Shown: piece by piece, positions 9,855 through 20,333 of the stretch | Layout: the number at the start of each line of letters is the position of its first letter | How positions within the stretch are numbered: the stretch's first letter is position 1 | NCBI GenBank assembly: GCA_944989445.1 | Contig: CALYLW010000209.1 | Coordinates: forward strand, 397,001 to 461,000 | Source of the DNA: Ampullaceana balthica | Lineage: Eukaryota; Mollusca; Gastropoda; Lymnaeidae | Direction of reading: 5' to 3' | DNA length: 64,000 bases | The notes under the pieces: generated by a model | The model's input: the letters and a program-made list of their open reading frames with translations, nothing else | Told to the model about the DNA's origin: nothing | The model's database searches: none | Made by a program: the position numbers and the translations under genes

Positions 9855-11160
9855 TAATATATTCTTTTATTTTTTAAATTATTTTTTATTTATCAAGTTG
9901 TAAGAAATATTTTTAACGAACAAATGATGTGTTTGAATAATGATGGTGATCTGTAAACGTTGACTATAGTGACAAAGTTGGACTCATCTGACACTAAATA
10001 TTTTACCAGTTTCCTTTGAATTAGGTTTAGATGTGATTTTGACGCAAAAACATTTTGTATGGAAATAAATTAAATAAGAGAGGGGGAAAAATGAAAAAAT
10101 TAATAAAAAAGATAGAACGAAATGTAATTAAAGGTAGCAATGAAACAATAAAACAAAAGGGAAAAAAGAACCAACCTCACACAATTTTTTTATTTAAATA
10201 TGCGTTAAAATGCGTTAAAAATTGGACAACTATAGTGTTGTTGTTTTTTCGATTTAGGTGGAAGCATTGGCAAGAAGTAATTGCTCAGGTGAGACGATGT
10301 GTCTCCATGCACTTCCTCTTCCCGTTGACATCAGTCACGCTCTAGTGTTGTTTAGCAAATATAACCATGAGGTTTAGTCATCACAAGAAATTGTTGTATA
10401 CCATGAGTTTAGCCAGCTGTGCTGGGAAAATGTTGTATAGCCATTAGTTAAGCATATCCTACCACCATTAAATCTGTTATAGACCAGCCTTTAGTTGTTA
10501 AAAATAGATGCTGTATAGTCTTCAAAATAAAAAGAATAATATCACTTCTGTTTAAAGGGTATCATTACAAATGAAATAAGGAGGTATCATTAAAAATAAT
10601 AAAACATAAGGTAATAGCCTTAAAAAAATTCCCAAACATTTTCTTTGATTTAACTATGCGCTTGGCTTTGCGTGTGACTTGTTTATAACGACAGGAAACC
10701 AAATAAATGTCTGACGTCTCTCGCAACATTAAACGTACAGCGAGCGCCCTCTGGTTTCCTGACACCCGCCATAAACCACCAAGACAGAAAGTGAAGCTTT
10801 TAATGTGAAAACATAAAAGATGGGGTTCAAGGGTTGACTGCAATGCCCTGCAAGAGGCCAGGTAGAGATTCAGAAAGTTGCGTTATGCCGAGATGGATTC
10901 ACTGTGTGATGTCGTAAGATGACATTGAGATAGTAGATCTAATACATATTTATTTTTTATTTTGCTACAAAACTTAACAGTTATATGTTACAATGCGTTA
11001 ACCCTTTTTTATCCACAACAGACATATAGACTTATGATGTTATAGTTTAAATTATCATGGATTGTTACATAATAATCATTTCATTTCATGTGGTTGAAAT
11101 AAAGTTTTTGTCTTAGGATGCTTCCATTTCTATTTAGTATTTATGACTGGGTTCAAAGTC
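9855..11160. other. Spacer, no gene seen
   Basis: AT-rich DNA. Open frames at 10055-10345 (+) and 10565-10843 (-) are low-complexity or domain-free, and nothing flanking them looks like a promoter or splice site set. Confidence 0.4.
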
Positions 11161-11168
11161 GTCTAACA

Positions 11169-11465
11169 CAGTGCTTCTCAAACTTTTTAGTATGGCGGAC
11201 CGGCATGAATTCTTTTTCTATTGCTCTAGGGACCGGTGCACATTTTTTTTACCTGTACTGACGTGGGAAGTGTAATTTATCTTATTTTATTTGTTTCATT
11301 TTGTGTGCTTATTGCCCAAAAAATGACATATTCTATAGGGTTAGTTTTAATGGTTGCAAATGGAGGATTATAATTTTCTATCATTCCTTGATAACTTCTG
11401 CAGACCGGCGGCGGATGGCCCACGGACCGGCAGCTGTCCGCGGAGCACCACTTTGAGAAGCACTG
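11169..11465 (+). mobile_element. hAT-type MITE (297 bp) with 8-bp target duplication
   Basis: Ends are CAGTGCTTCTCAAA and, inverted, TTTGAGAAGCACTG. The flanking octamer GTCTAACA is identical at 11161-11168 and 11466-11473. Non-autonomous; a left-end fragment of the same family is at 53758. The interior contains paired GGACCGG motifs. Confidence 0.9.
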
Positions 11466-11473
11466 GTCTAACA

Positions 11474-12866
11474 CTTAGTCCATTAGGCTTGGTGAAATAG
11501 TTTCGAAGACTTCTTTGATCTCATTGCATCTCTCTAAAATGAATTACTACAAAATTATAATCAGCAATTTCCCTGAATTTTATTTACGCTGTCGTCTTCA
11601 CATTATCAAATTTAAAGCCAAACGGACGAATCCCGCTGTACTAATTTGTCGTTCAATTGCCCTATAAACAATGTGGAGTAAAAAAGGAAGATAATGGCAG
11701 ATGATGCAGACGACGGAAATCCGAGAAAGTGTGTGTCAAAAGGGCAACAGCTGAGTCAGGCTAGATTTTTAAGTGGATTTGTGTAGTAATCTTGTAAAAA
11801 CTTCTTATATTTTATAAGTATGATGAATAATCAGAAGTTTAAATCCTTTGTTTATTACACTCACGCCAACCCAAAAAAAAATAATTAAATAAATTAATAA
11901 ATAATATTAATTAATTAGAAACAATTTTAAGCTAATTTTACAGTTAAACCTTCGTATTTCTGTTAAATCTGGTGCATTCAATATGGTCTTTGCTCCATAA
12001 CTATCGATCTAACAACTGTTTCAAAATTAATTAGTGACAAGCTGTATCTGTACCTAACAACCTGTGTAAAGATATTACTGCTGTTGACAATCGAAGCGAA
12101 CATAATTGGTCTTTGTGATCATTGCTCCGCCAGTTACTCTAATGACATCTCGCCATGTTTTGTCACATAATTAATGAATCAGTACAAAGTGACGCTATGT
12201 GTGTCTGTCTGGTGTGGTACACGCCCTGGGGTTAGTGGCGCTCACTCCATCAGTTATTTCCCTTCTAGCCATGGCCTTTGTGTAGAAATCAATTACCTTT
12301 GACAATGACCTAACATTGGGCGTAGCGTCAGATTTGCATTACTTATGACACAACAGCCAATCCCCAAATTATTTTCCACATGCTTTGTCATCGCCCAATG
12401 GTCACCCATCTACAAGTTCGTAAGATACAGTTTCCACTTAACGGAATTGTGAAGCATAATGAGCTATGCCACAGACGTACTCTGAATATTTTAACTCCTT
12501 ATTGCATTAAGATCTTCCCCACCCAACGCCATATATGGTTTCTCTTAAGCTCAATTTGAACATGTTTCCCAATTCAAAAGATTTATTCCAGACCTTCTTT
12601 TCCCAACCCGATATAGCGCCCTCTTGAGCTCTTGTAGCACCAAAGTCCATTTCAAAGTCAACGACATCACGGAATGAGTCAAGCGCCCTCAGACCATAAA
12701 GTTACGAAATAGTCAACGCCATAATCCAATATATTTTTTTAATATCAATCCGATTCGAGCTGTCGGCCAATGAAATACCCCGTTACAGAAAGTGCTCTTG
12801 ACTGTTGTCCCCAAACTGTCGAGAGAGTCGTAAACTTGTAAATTTATCACAGAGCTGGTCACTGCA
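11474..12866. other. Spacer, no gene seen
   Basis: No supported coding sequence or mobile-element boundary was found. Composition becomes less AT-rich from 12,150 on. Confidence 0.35.
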
Positions 12867-13596
12867 GCACACACCAACTCCAACATACTATCTGCGGTGT
12901 TTTAATTCTATGCGTGTGAGTCATCTTTTCTCTGTTGTTCTGTTTCTTAACGGTTTCATGCCCCCCCCCCACACACACACCAACTCCAACATACTATCTG
13001 CGGTGTTTTAATTCTATGCGTGTGAGTCATCTTTTCTCTGTTGTTCTGTTTCTTAACGGTTTCATGCCCCCCCCCCACACACACACCAACTCCAACATAC
13101 TATCTGCGGTGTTTTAATTCTATGCGTGTGAGTCATCTTTTCTCTGTTGTTCTGTTTCTTAACGGTTTCATGCCCCCCCCCCACACACACCAACTCCAAC
13201 ATACTATCTGCGGTGTTTTAATTCTATGCGTGTGAGTCATCTTTTCTCTGTTGTTCTGTTTCTTAACGGTTTCATGCCCCCCCCCCACACACACCAACTC
13301 CAACATACTATCTGCGGTGTTTTAATTCTATGCGTGTGAGTCATCTTTTCTCTGTTGTTCTGTTTCTTAACGGTTTCATGCCCCCCACACACCAACTCCA
13401 ACATACTATCTGCGGTGTTTTAATTCTATGCGTGTGAGTCATCTTTTCTCTGTTGTTCTGTTTCTTAACGGTTTTATGACCCCCCCCCCACACACACCAA
13501 CTCCAACATACTATCTGCGGTGTTTTAATTCTATGCGTGTGAGTTATCTTTTCTCTGTTGTTCTGTTTCTTAACGGTTTCATGACCCCCCCCCCAC
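12867..13596 (+). repeat. Minisatellite, seven copies of a 98-106-bp unit
   Basis: Copies restart with ACCAACTCCAAC at 12873, 12979, 13085, 13189, 13293, 13391 and 13496, giving periods of 106, 106, 104, 104, 98 and 105. Units are almost identical apart from the length of a C run followed by (AC)n at each junction. Open frames across it are a by-product of the repeat and shift phase from unit to unit. Confidence 0.95.
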
Positions 13597-13901
13597 TAGA
13601 ACCATTTATGGGATGGCCAGAAGTCTGGTGACAACGTCTTGCATTTTTTTTTATCTCAGCATAAATTACTTGAGACTGTAATAAACGTCGTAAAATTATT
13701 TTAGTGGATATATAAATTGGGTCTAATAAATCGAAGTTGAAGAGTAAGGTTAAATGATACTGCAAAATTAGCGTACTAGAAGTTGTTGTTTTTTTAAAGT
13801 AAAATTAGTCAGGTGTATAATAAAAGTTGAAATGTTGTAAAATTAAAGCAGACCATCATGAGAATGCCTTAGTCCATCGTTACGTCCAGCATGCAGTTAC
13901 A

Positions 13902-14106
13902 CAAACGCGTAGCGAGCGAGATGGGGCGGGGGGAGGGGGGCTACATATGTCTACGGGCGCCAAAGTACAGAGGCGCCAAAATTTGACTTACAACGTTACA
14001 ATATTGTATTACTGATGTGAACAAGGGTACGGTTTTTTTCGGGATGGGAAAGGTTAATTTTATTTTTAAAAATTCCTTGACGCAAAATACCCCGGCTACG
14101 CCTCTG
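13902..14106. mobile_element. Probable degenerate hAT MITE
   Basis: Left end CAAACGCGTAGCGAG resembles the inverted right end CAGAGGCGTAGCCGG. Flanking octamers CAGTTACA and CAGTTTAA match at six of eight bases. Interior is G-rich. Boundaries are less sure than for the perfect cases. Confidence 0.4.
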
Positions 14107-14114
14107 CAGTTTAA

Positions 14115-14841
14115 AGATGTATTTTAGCAACAAAAAAAAACAAACAAAGAATTTTTTTTTAAAGTTCATCGGTCAATTTTCCGTAAAACAAAACACTGAT
14201 CCGATGTTACAGATGAAGTTATTCTCTCTGCCCTGTAATTACTAGTTGTATATCGACTTAAAGAGGTCAAATGGGAGGGGGGGTAATAATCTGTTTATTG
14301 GTACTACTTGCAAGACAGGTGTATCATTGAGTGCACTGCTTAAAATCATAAACGTGATTTGTGTATATAAAGCCCTACTATACAGGCAGTGCAAACTATT
14401 AAGTTGCAGGGCCAATTAGGGGAAATTTAAACCATCTAGTCACAAGTTCGACTACCGTTAATTTAAAACTCCAACTTCAACCACTACGTCACAAAGCAGA
14501 TGGATGAAACTTACGCTACTTGTACCAGTGGAATACTGCGTGACCTCTATATTCCAATTCTCGTTTTAATTTTTCTTTAAACACTGATTTATTGGAACAC
14601 GACGTCACAATTGTCAGCCCCTAGCCCTTATCTCTAACACCAACGCACTACTCGGTGACGATCAGTAATCGAAAATCATATTCATATCAAACTCTCAAAA
14701 AAGTGGGGAATGCAATCAATCACTTAAATATCGAGCCAGATCAATATTGACTTTACCCACAGGGGGTCCATTGACGTCATTGGAACATTAAGTGCACCTC
14801 TTTTCCCACCCCTGCTGATTCCACAATCCCTTAACTCCCAG

Positions 14842-14872
<31 letters not shown>

Positions 14873-15733
14873 CATAAATGTTTTGTGAAGATTAGTAAAC
14901 AGTGAACTAATGGCCCGTGCTATTTAGAATTAGCTGTTCAAAATTAACTCTGTTGTTATCAATGTGAGGAAACGGGGCTTAGAACTTGGCGTGGGGGTCT
15001 GTATGTGTGGGAGACAGTTCCCTGTGGGGGGGAATAATAGTCTGTTCCAATGAAGTTCGTTATTTTAAGTTAACTGGTTATTATTGAACTTTTTTATTTC
15101 TGAAGTTCATGCAGTACATTTTGTGGGTCAAGGAGTTTTTGAAATAAGCTCGATGGTTCAAGAGTATAGCTTGTTGTAGTCAATGGTGAAGAATTTAAGC
15201 ATAGTGAGAAATTTTAAAAGACACAGTAGTTTCCAACAAGAGACTGTGAATACTCTGAGAGAATATTGGAGGCTGTAAGAGACTGTGTGAGAAATGTTTA
15301 CAATATTTAGAGGCAGTGAGAGATTGTGGGAGAATGTTTCAGGATTCCGGAGAAAGTGAAAGCTGCCTCAACAACTTCATAAGATGTGCGAATTACTTTT
15401 TTTTTATAATACGTGTACTTATATGTAACGTTTAATGTTATTGCTTAAGAGTGTTTGCAATATTATTATAAGTCTAAATGTTTAATTTAAGGGCTCTGGT
15501 TTGGTCAATAACATTCTTCATTTGGCCTTTCGCCTCCATGAGTCTTTTTTTTTAATTAAAAAAAAGGATTTTATATTTTTAAGCAGCTTATCCTAAGTGG
15601 AGATGTCAAAGAGTAACGATGAATTAAAAATTGCCATGGAATCCACATAGTAATGAAATAATTTATAGATAAAACCCTATTTTATGCTTTTAAAAAATGT
15701 TTGCAAAATAATTAGAAAATAAAAGTAAAATGC
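14115..15733. other. Spacer with a short (CA)n microsatellite
   Basis: No gene is supported. A (CA)13-14 run lies at about 14842-14868. A weakly repeated AGAGACTGTGAGAG-like phrase recurs between 15235 and 15330. Confidence 0.4.
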
Positions 15734-15874
15734 TACCTTACATAGGTCATTTGTGTACTATTTGTCCGTTGAGGAAGGCTCTTTGCCGAAACGTTCGCTG
15801 TTGTGTTACGTCTTGTCAGGCCTACTAATACTAATACCCTGTTTTTATATTAAAAATTTACCTTACATAGGCCA
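15734..15874 (+). mobile_element. 109-bp insertion with 16-bp duplication and hammerhead-like core
   Basis: The 16-mer TACCTTACATAGGTCA (15734-15749) recurs as TACCTTACATAGGCCA (15859-15874), bracketing 109 bases. Inside, TTGAGGAAGGCTCTTTGCCG followed by AAACG has the layout of a hammerhead ribozyme core: CUGANGA-like, a GGC/GCC stem with a 5-base loop, then GAAAC, but the first core C is T. Penelope-like retroelements are known to carry such ribozymes. The insert ends in an AT-rich tail with TACTAATACTAATA. Confidence 0.5.
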
Positions 15875-15876
15875 GA

Positions 15877-16230
15877 CCTATAAAAGAATCAGCATCTTCT
15901 CTTTGGGACGTTTCTACCAATGAAAAATATAAAAATTTAAACAAATTCCAAAAAAGAGCTGCAGGAGTCATTACTGCTGAAAATTGACAATTGATTAGGG
16001 TAACTCCATTAGTTAAATTGCTAAACTTCTTAACTCTAAACACTAGAGAATAACAACGTAACAACAATTTAATAAAATACAAAGGGGTGGAGCAAAACCT
16101 TTCTTGTTCCATTTGCAAGAACAAATACATACAAATCCTTTTTCTTCCCGTCTGGCTTTTGGGGGTGAATAGGTTGCCTAAACAAGCCAGGAAACCCAAC
16201 TTTCAACACTTAAAACTTTACAAATAGAAA
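15877..16230 (+). pseudogene. Remnant of LINE (non-LTR) polyprotein C-terminus
   Basis: Translating from 15877 gives ASSLWDVSTNEKYKNLNKFQ followed by KRAAGVITAEN and a stop. This matches the layout seen after the reverse transcriptase of Jockey/CR1-like elements (x-SSVWDP... then QKRAAR-hydrophobic). Further on, near 16130-16190, the pieces YKSFFFP and, one frame over, NRLPKQA resemble the closing SFFPR...WN-x-LP segment. At least two in-frame stops and a frameshift show it is dead. Family-level placement is uncertain. Confidence 0.5.
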
Positions 16231-16809
16231 CGTAAGTTTAAACATAACCATGAATAAGCGTAGGACACAAGTATCCTCTGTATGGAAGGAACGTCTGTAA
16301 TGTATAGGATAAAATTTGTATTTTTTAAATGTTTTTTTAAAAAAAGATTTTATAGCGTTTTGAGTAGAAATGTAAGGTTGGGGTAAGCACGACAATGTTT
16401 GAGACTCACTTCTTCCCGAGGGTTGACCCCCAGACACATCAAAAGCCATTTGCGACAACCTCTACTTCAGTTGTCGCCAGTGCTGCTGGCAAAAGTTGTC
16501 CAATGGGGTAAGGGCGGTCACCAACAACTTCCCCTGCGATTGACGATTTCTCGCCCAGATTGTAGTTACTTCCTCTTAGAGCCTGCCAAAACAATCATCC
16601 AATGAATGTCTTCGTTATTCTCACGGCACAAGTGTTTCCGCTGTGTGATGTCATGAGAATTTTTCTCCACCAATTCTCAGCGGATGGTTTTCTTGTAAAC
16701 AGTTTGAACGAATCTATTCAATTTTTTTATTTTTATTTTAAATATCGAGATGAAATAAATTATTTTCGGTTCATATGTTTAACGCGTACAAATAGTTTTG
16801 GTATGTATG
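16231..16809. other. Spacer, no gene seen
   Basis: Short open frames on both strands without recognisable domains. Confidence 0.35.
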
Positions 16810-16817
16810 TTTAATAT

Positions 16818-16994
16818 CAGGGCCCAAATTAGACATGATGGGACCCTCCAAAGCTGTTTGAGATATGGGGGCCCTTTTGAAGTCCAGATATTCTATGTCC
16901 ATACAAAAAAAATGGAGAGAAAAATTCGGGGGCCCCCCTAAAAGTGGGGGCCCTAAGGTATAGCTTGTTCAGCAAATAGGTAAATCCAGCACTG
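16818..16994 (+). mobile_element. hAT-type MITE (177 bp), 8-bp target duplication
   Basis: Flanked by identical TTTAATAT at 16810-16817 and 16995-17002. Ends CAGGGCCC and AGCACTG keep the CAG...CTG pattern of hAT. Interior rich in GGGGGCCC-like runs. Confidence 0.8.
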
Positions 16995-17002
16995 TTTAAT
17001 AT

Positions 17003-17669
17003 ACTGCTATTCACTGCTATGTTCTGTTTGCGTGTAACATAACATCGTTAGAAGTTAGTCTCAATTGTCAACCTCAATGAGAGGCGAATCAAGATTGCAT
17101 GGGGCCCCTGGCTGCAATTCCATCTAGGACCTGGTCCAGCCACCTTTATTGTACAATATAATAAGTTTGGGGCCCTAAAATCAATGGGGGCCCCTGGCCT
17201 TAGCCCAATCAGAACCCCCCTCCCCCCCCACCCATTAATCCACCATAGATTCTCATTTATGAAATAAATTGCCTGCATTTTTTTATATAGTTCTATAGCA
17301 GATGGGGATTTAACCCATTAGCTCCCCATCATACAATGGATTAAGGCTATTATACATTATTTATTAATTTATGTAAAAAAAAATAATAAAAAACAGCCGA
17401 GACCCGCCAACAATATTTGAATACAATTATTCTCTTTCGTTTAAAGCAATAACTCTAACAAAAATTGTTCTTCAATAACAAGACATGAGTTTTATTCAAA
17501 ACATAACCTAACTTGTGGGGGGGGTAACAAAATGGTTGGAACTAGTACTATATGGTATATTTCTAACGTTGGGAGAGTTAAAACTTATGTTTTCATTTAT
17601 TTAAACAAGGAAATTGTGCATTCTTTTTTTAAAATATGGTGCCCAAATTTACATTTTAAAAAAGCAATA
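17003..17669. other. Spacer with GGGGCCCC-rich repeat debris
   Basis: 17095-17225 has several GGGGCCCCTGG-type runs similar to the preceding MITE and to 41075-41190, probably decayed copies of related elements. The rest is AT-rich and featureless. Confidence 0.35.
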
Positions 17670-17677
17670 GTGTTCTG

Positions 17678-17784
17678 CAATGTTCACTCTAAGGTTCGTT
17701 GGTCCGTTTGCAAAGTAAAAAAAAACTCGTGTGCAAAGCATCGGTCAGGTATCTGCGCGGCCGCGCAGCTTAAAGGGAACATTG
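17678..17784 (+). mobile_element. Short MITE with CAATGTTC ends (107 bp)
   Basis: Left end CAATGTTCACTCTAAGG and inverted right end CAATGTTCCCTTTAAGC match well. Flanking octamers GTGTTCTG (17670-17677) and GTGGTCTG (17785-17792) match at seven of eight, as expected of hAT. Related copies lie at 17973-18145, 31752-31925 and 38690-38866. Confidence 0.65.
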
Positions 17785-17972
17785 GTGGTCTGCTACCCAT
17801 TCCTTTAGCAACACGATAAATTCGTTGAGTGCTACCGCGGCAGATCTTTTAGTTAAAAATATAAAGTATTTCCATTAACACAAATTAAATTTGCTTTAAA
17901 TTTCGTGCTGCGAGATGAAATGAATTTTTTTTTGAGTAAGTTTAGTATTCTTGGGGCACACACAGTCCACAG

Positions 17973-18145
17973 TCAATGTTCTCTTTAAGCTGCGCGAATG
18001 CGCGGCCGTGCAGATGTCTGACCGACGCCGCTAGGCAGTTTAGAATTCCCGCACAGAAAATTTTGTTAAAATATTCCCAAAAAATGGACGCTGTGAAACT
18101 TCGCACTTTTTTTTTACTTTGCACACAGACCAAGGAAAATTAGAG
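17973..18145 (-). mobile_element. Second CAATGTTC-type repeat, inverted relative to the first
   Basis: Starts CAATGTTCTCTTTAAGC and proceeds through GCGCGGCCGTGCAGAT to TTTGCACACAGACC, the same order as the inverse of 17690-17784 but longer. The pair could form an inverted repeat around a ~190-bp spacer. Confidence 0.5.
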
Positions 18146-20333
18146 ACAGTACAACGTTACTGTGCAGTATAAATATATATTTATAAATAATTTATATATA
18201 TATATGCCTTAAAGGCTTTGAGAACTCTTGAGATACTATTATTATACTCCACAGGAATGCGCAACGCGTAGGACTACAAGTGGAAACTACGAATCATCTT
18301 TTCTCATGGCCAGAAACACGAAAATGTTAGACAGGATGAAGAGGGCGGAGAGTATGGCTAGAGAGCGGAAATGACGTGCTGCCCAACGGAGGCGTGGCTA
18401 TTTATAGGCGACAGATAAGATCACAGCTTGGGCTAATTAAAGACAATACAAATAACCGTGGGCTAAATACGAACGAATTTAGCGTTATGGATATCACATG
18501 ACTAAAACCTACTGGCTGCTAAACGGGTATTTTAAGCTTTGGAGCACAGTAAAGTGAGACCTTCAAAATCGAACCTTGACATATGCTTTGTCCTTAAATA
18601 TGGACTATTTTACAATTACATGTAGTCGAGACCGATAATTCAACACCTGCTAAACTCGCAAAGAACAAAGGCGCATTTTTTATTTTGGTTTAAACGATTT
18701 TTTAAAGTTTTCATGGTTTGTTGTTTTCAGCAATGAGTATCACGGCCTTGCTGGATATTATGCACATCTATTACACAATTGCTGGATATCTGAGATTCTT
18801 AGTTAGCTTAGTTATCCCCCTTTTGTGTCCTGATGCGCGTGCGCGTTGGTGTGCGCACGTGTCTGTGTGTGTGGGGTGAGATAGTGAGTGAGAGGGCTTG
18901 CATTAATCCCCTCACCATTACACCATACTATATTTGGTGCTTACAAAATGCAAGTTTTGATATTATTTATGATTTACAAAACCCCAACACAGACACCTGC
19001 TTCCATTAGGCCTTCACCGCCTGCTGAAAACTGATGACAAGGTCAAATATATTGGTGTCCTCTCTGGTGTGATTAACTCTGACATCACATTTCATCCTCC
19101 TGTCACAAATTCAACACAACATCAGTCGACCATGTCGTTCTCCTGTAACTAATACAACACGTGTCTTTCAAATACGCCATGCCCATGTCTCTAATATAAC
19201 ATAGGTCTGTAACACAAGTTGCGTTTATGTCATTAATGCAACACATATCTTTCCGCATAAGAAGAATACATATTATATTTTTTTTAAAAAGAATAATAAA
19301 TAACGAATGCCGCTGTTATTTGTCGTATATAGAGGAAATGGGGGCTTCCTGTCAAAATACTGTGTAACAAAATATTTCCGCTGCATCTCTAAGAAACCGT
19401 TTCAGTGTATCCTGCCAAGAATTTAAAAAAACAAATAAACAACAAAACAATAGATTCATTGTTTTGTCCCATTGGTTTATTTCTAGTCAAAATTCTTTTC
19501 TCAAGCTTCCTCTTCTTTTAATATAAAACTTAGATATTATCTTCTGAGTGTTCAATTTATTTCTCTTTTAATACCATGCTCCATCTTTGGCTTGAAAAAA
19601 AATCGTTACTTTTCATGAAGAGAGATGTCCTACACAAATAATTAGTGTTATTTATATCACCACACGCTGGAAGTTATTGTATGGTGAAATAGTTTTGTGT
19701 TGTCTAACATACAATAAAATTATTCTTGCGGTCGAAACACGGAGACAACTAATTTTCGGTATACCTCTGAAATAATGACAGTTTGTTTTTCTTTTTAATT
19801 TTTTTTAAAATTGAAAATTACAAGTTTCTGTAAGTCACGCATACCATTACAAGATAGTTGCGACATAGATTTTTTAATTGTTTAATCTTTTAAAATACTA
19901 GACTTTACCCTTTTAGCGTAGCCCACATGGGAAAACAACCATTTGAATTTTGGATTTAATTGTTAAACTTTCACTAAGATTTAAAAAAAATTTATTCTTC
20001 AGAAATTAAAAGCTAAAACCAAGACGACGTCTGTCAACCAGTACAACAAAAGCCATCAATAAAATGTTCATTGATATTTCTGTATAGAAGTGGCCTCTGT
20101 AGTAGATAATTTAATATACATAATATATATATTTTTTTAAAGCCCTATTTAAAAAATTAAATTATTTATTCCCACGTGAGTTTATGATAAACATCAGTTA
20201 GCGTACAGAGTCCCTGGAATAGGTCTTTAGCTGTGAAGCAGTATGTTAATTATTAATTTGAACTCATATAGGTATCTAGAAGTGTTCCCTAGAAATTGGC
20301 CGTCGTGGGATAGCCTCGGCTAGATGCAACACC
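18146..20333. other. Spacer upstream of the GPCR gene
   Basis: No coding exon recognised. Contains a short (TA)n near 18165-18205 and an alternating GT/GC run near 18835-18875. The receptor's promoter and any 5' non-coding exon may lie here, but nothing distinctive marks them. Confidence 0.35.

Noticed and set aside
12867..13596. CRISPR-like repeat array
   Set aside because: Whole ~105-bp units are repeated with no unique spacers, in eukaryotic DNA.
12805..13631. Repeated small proteins with a PPPTHTP-like motif
   Set aside because: They are translations of the minisatellite; the unit is not a multiple of three, so the frame is lost from copy to copy.
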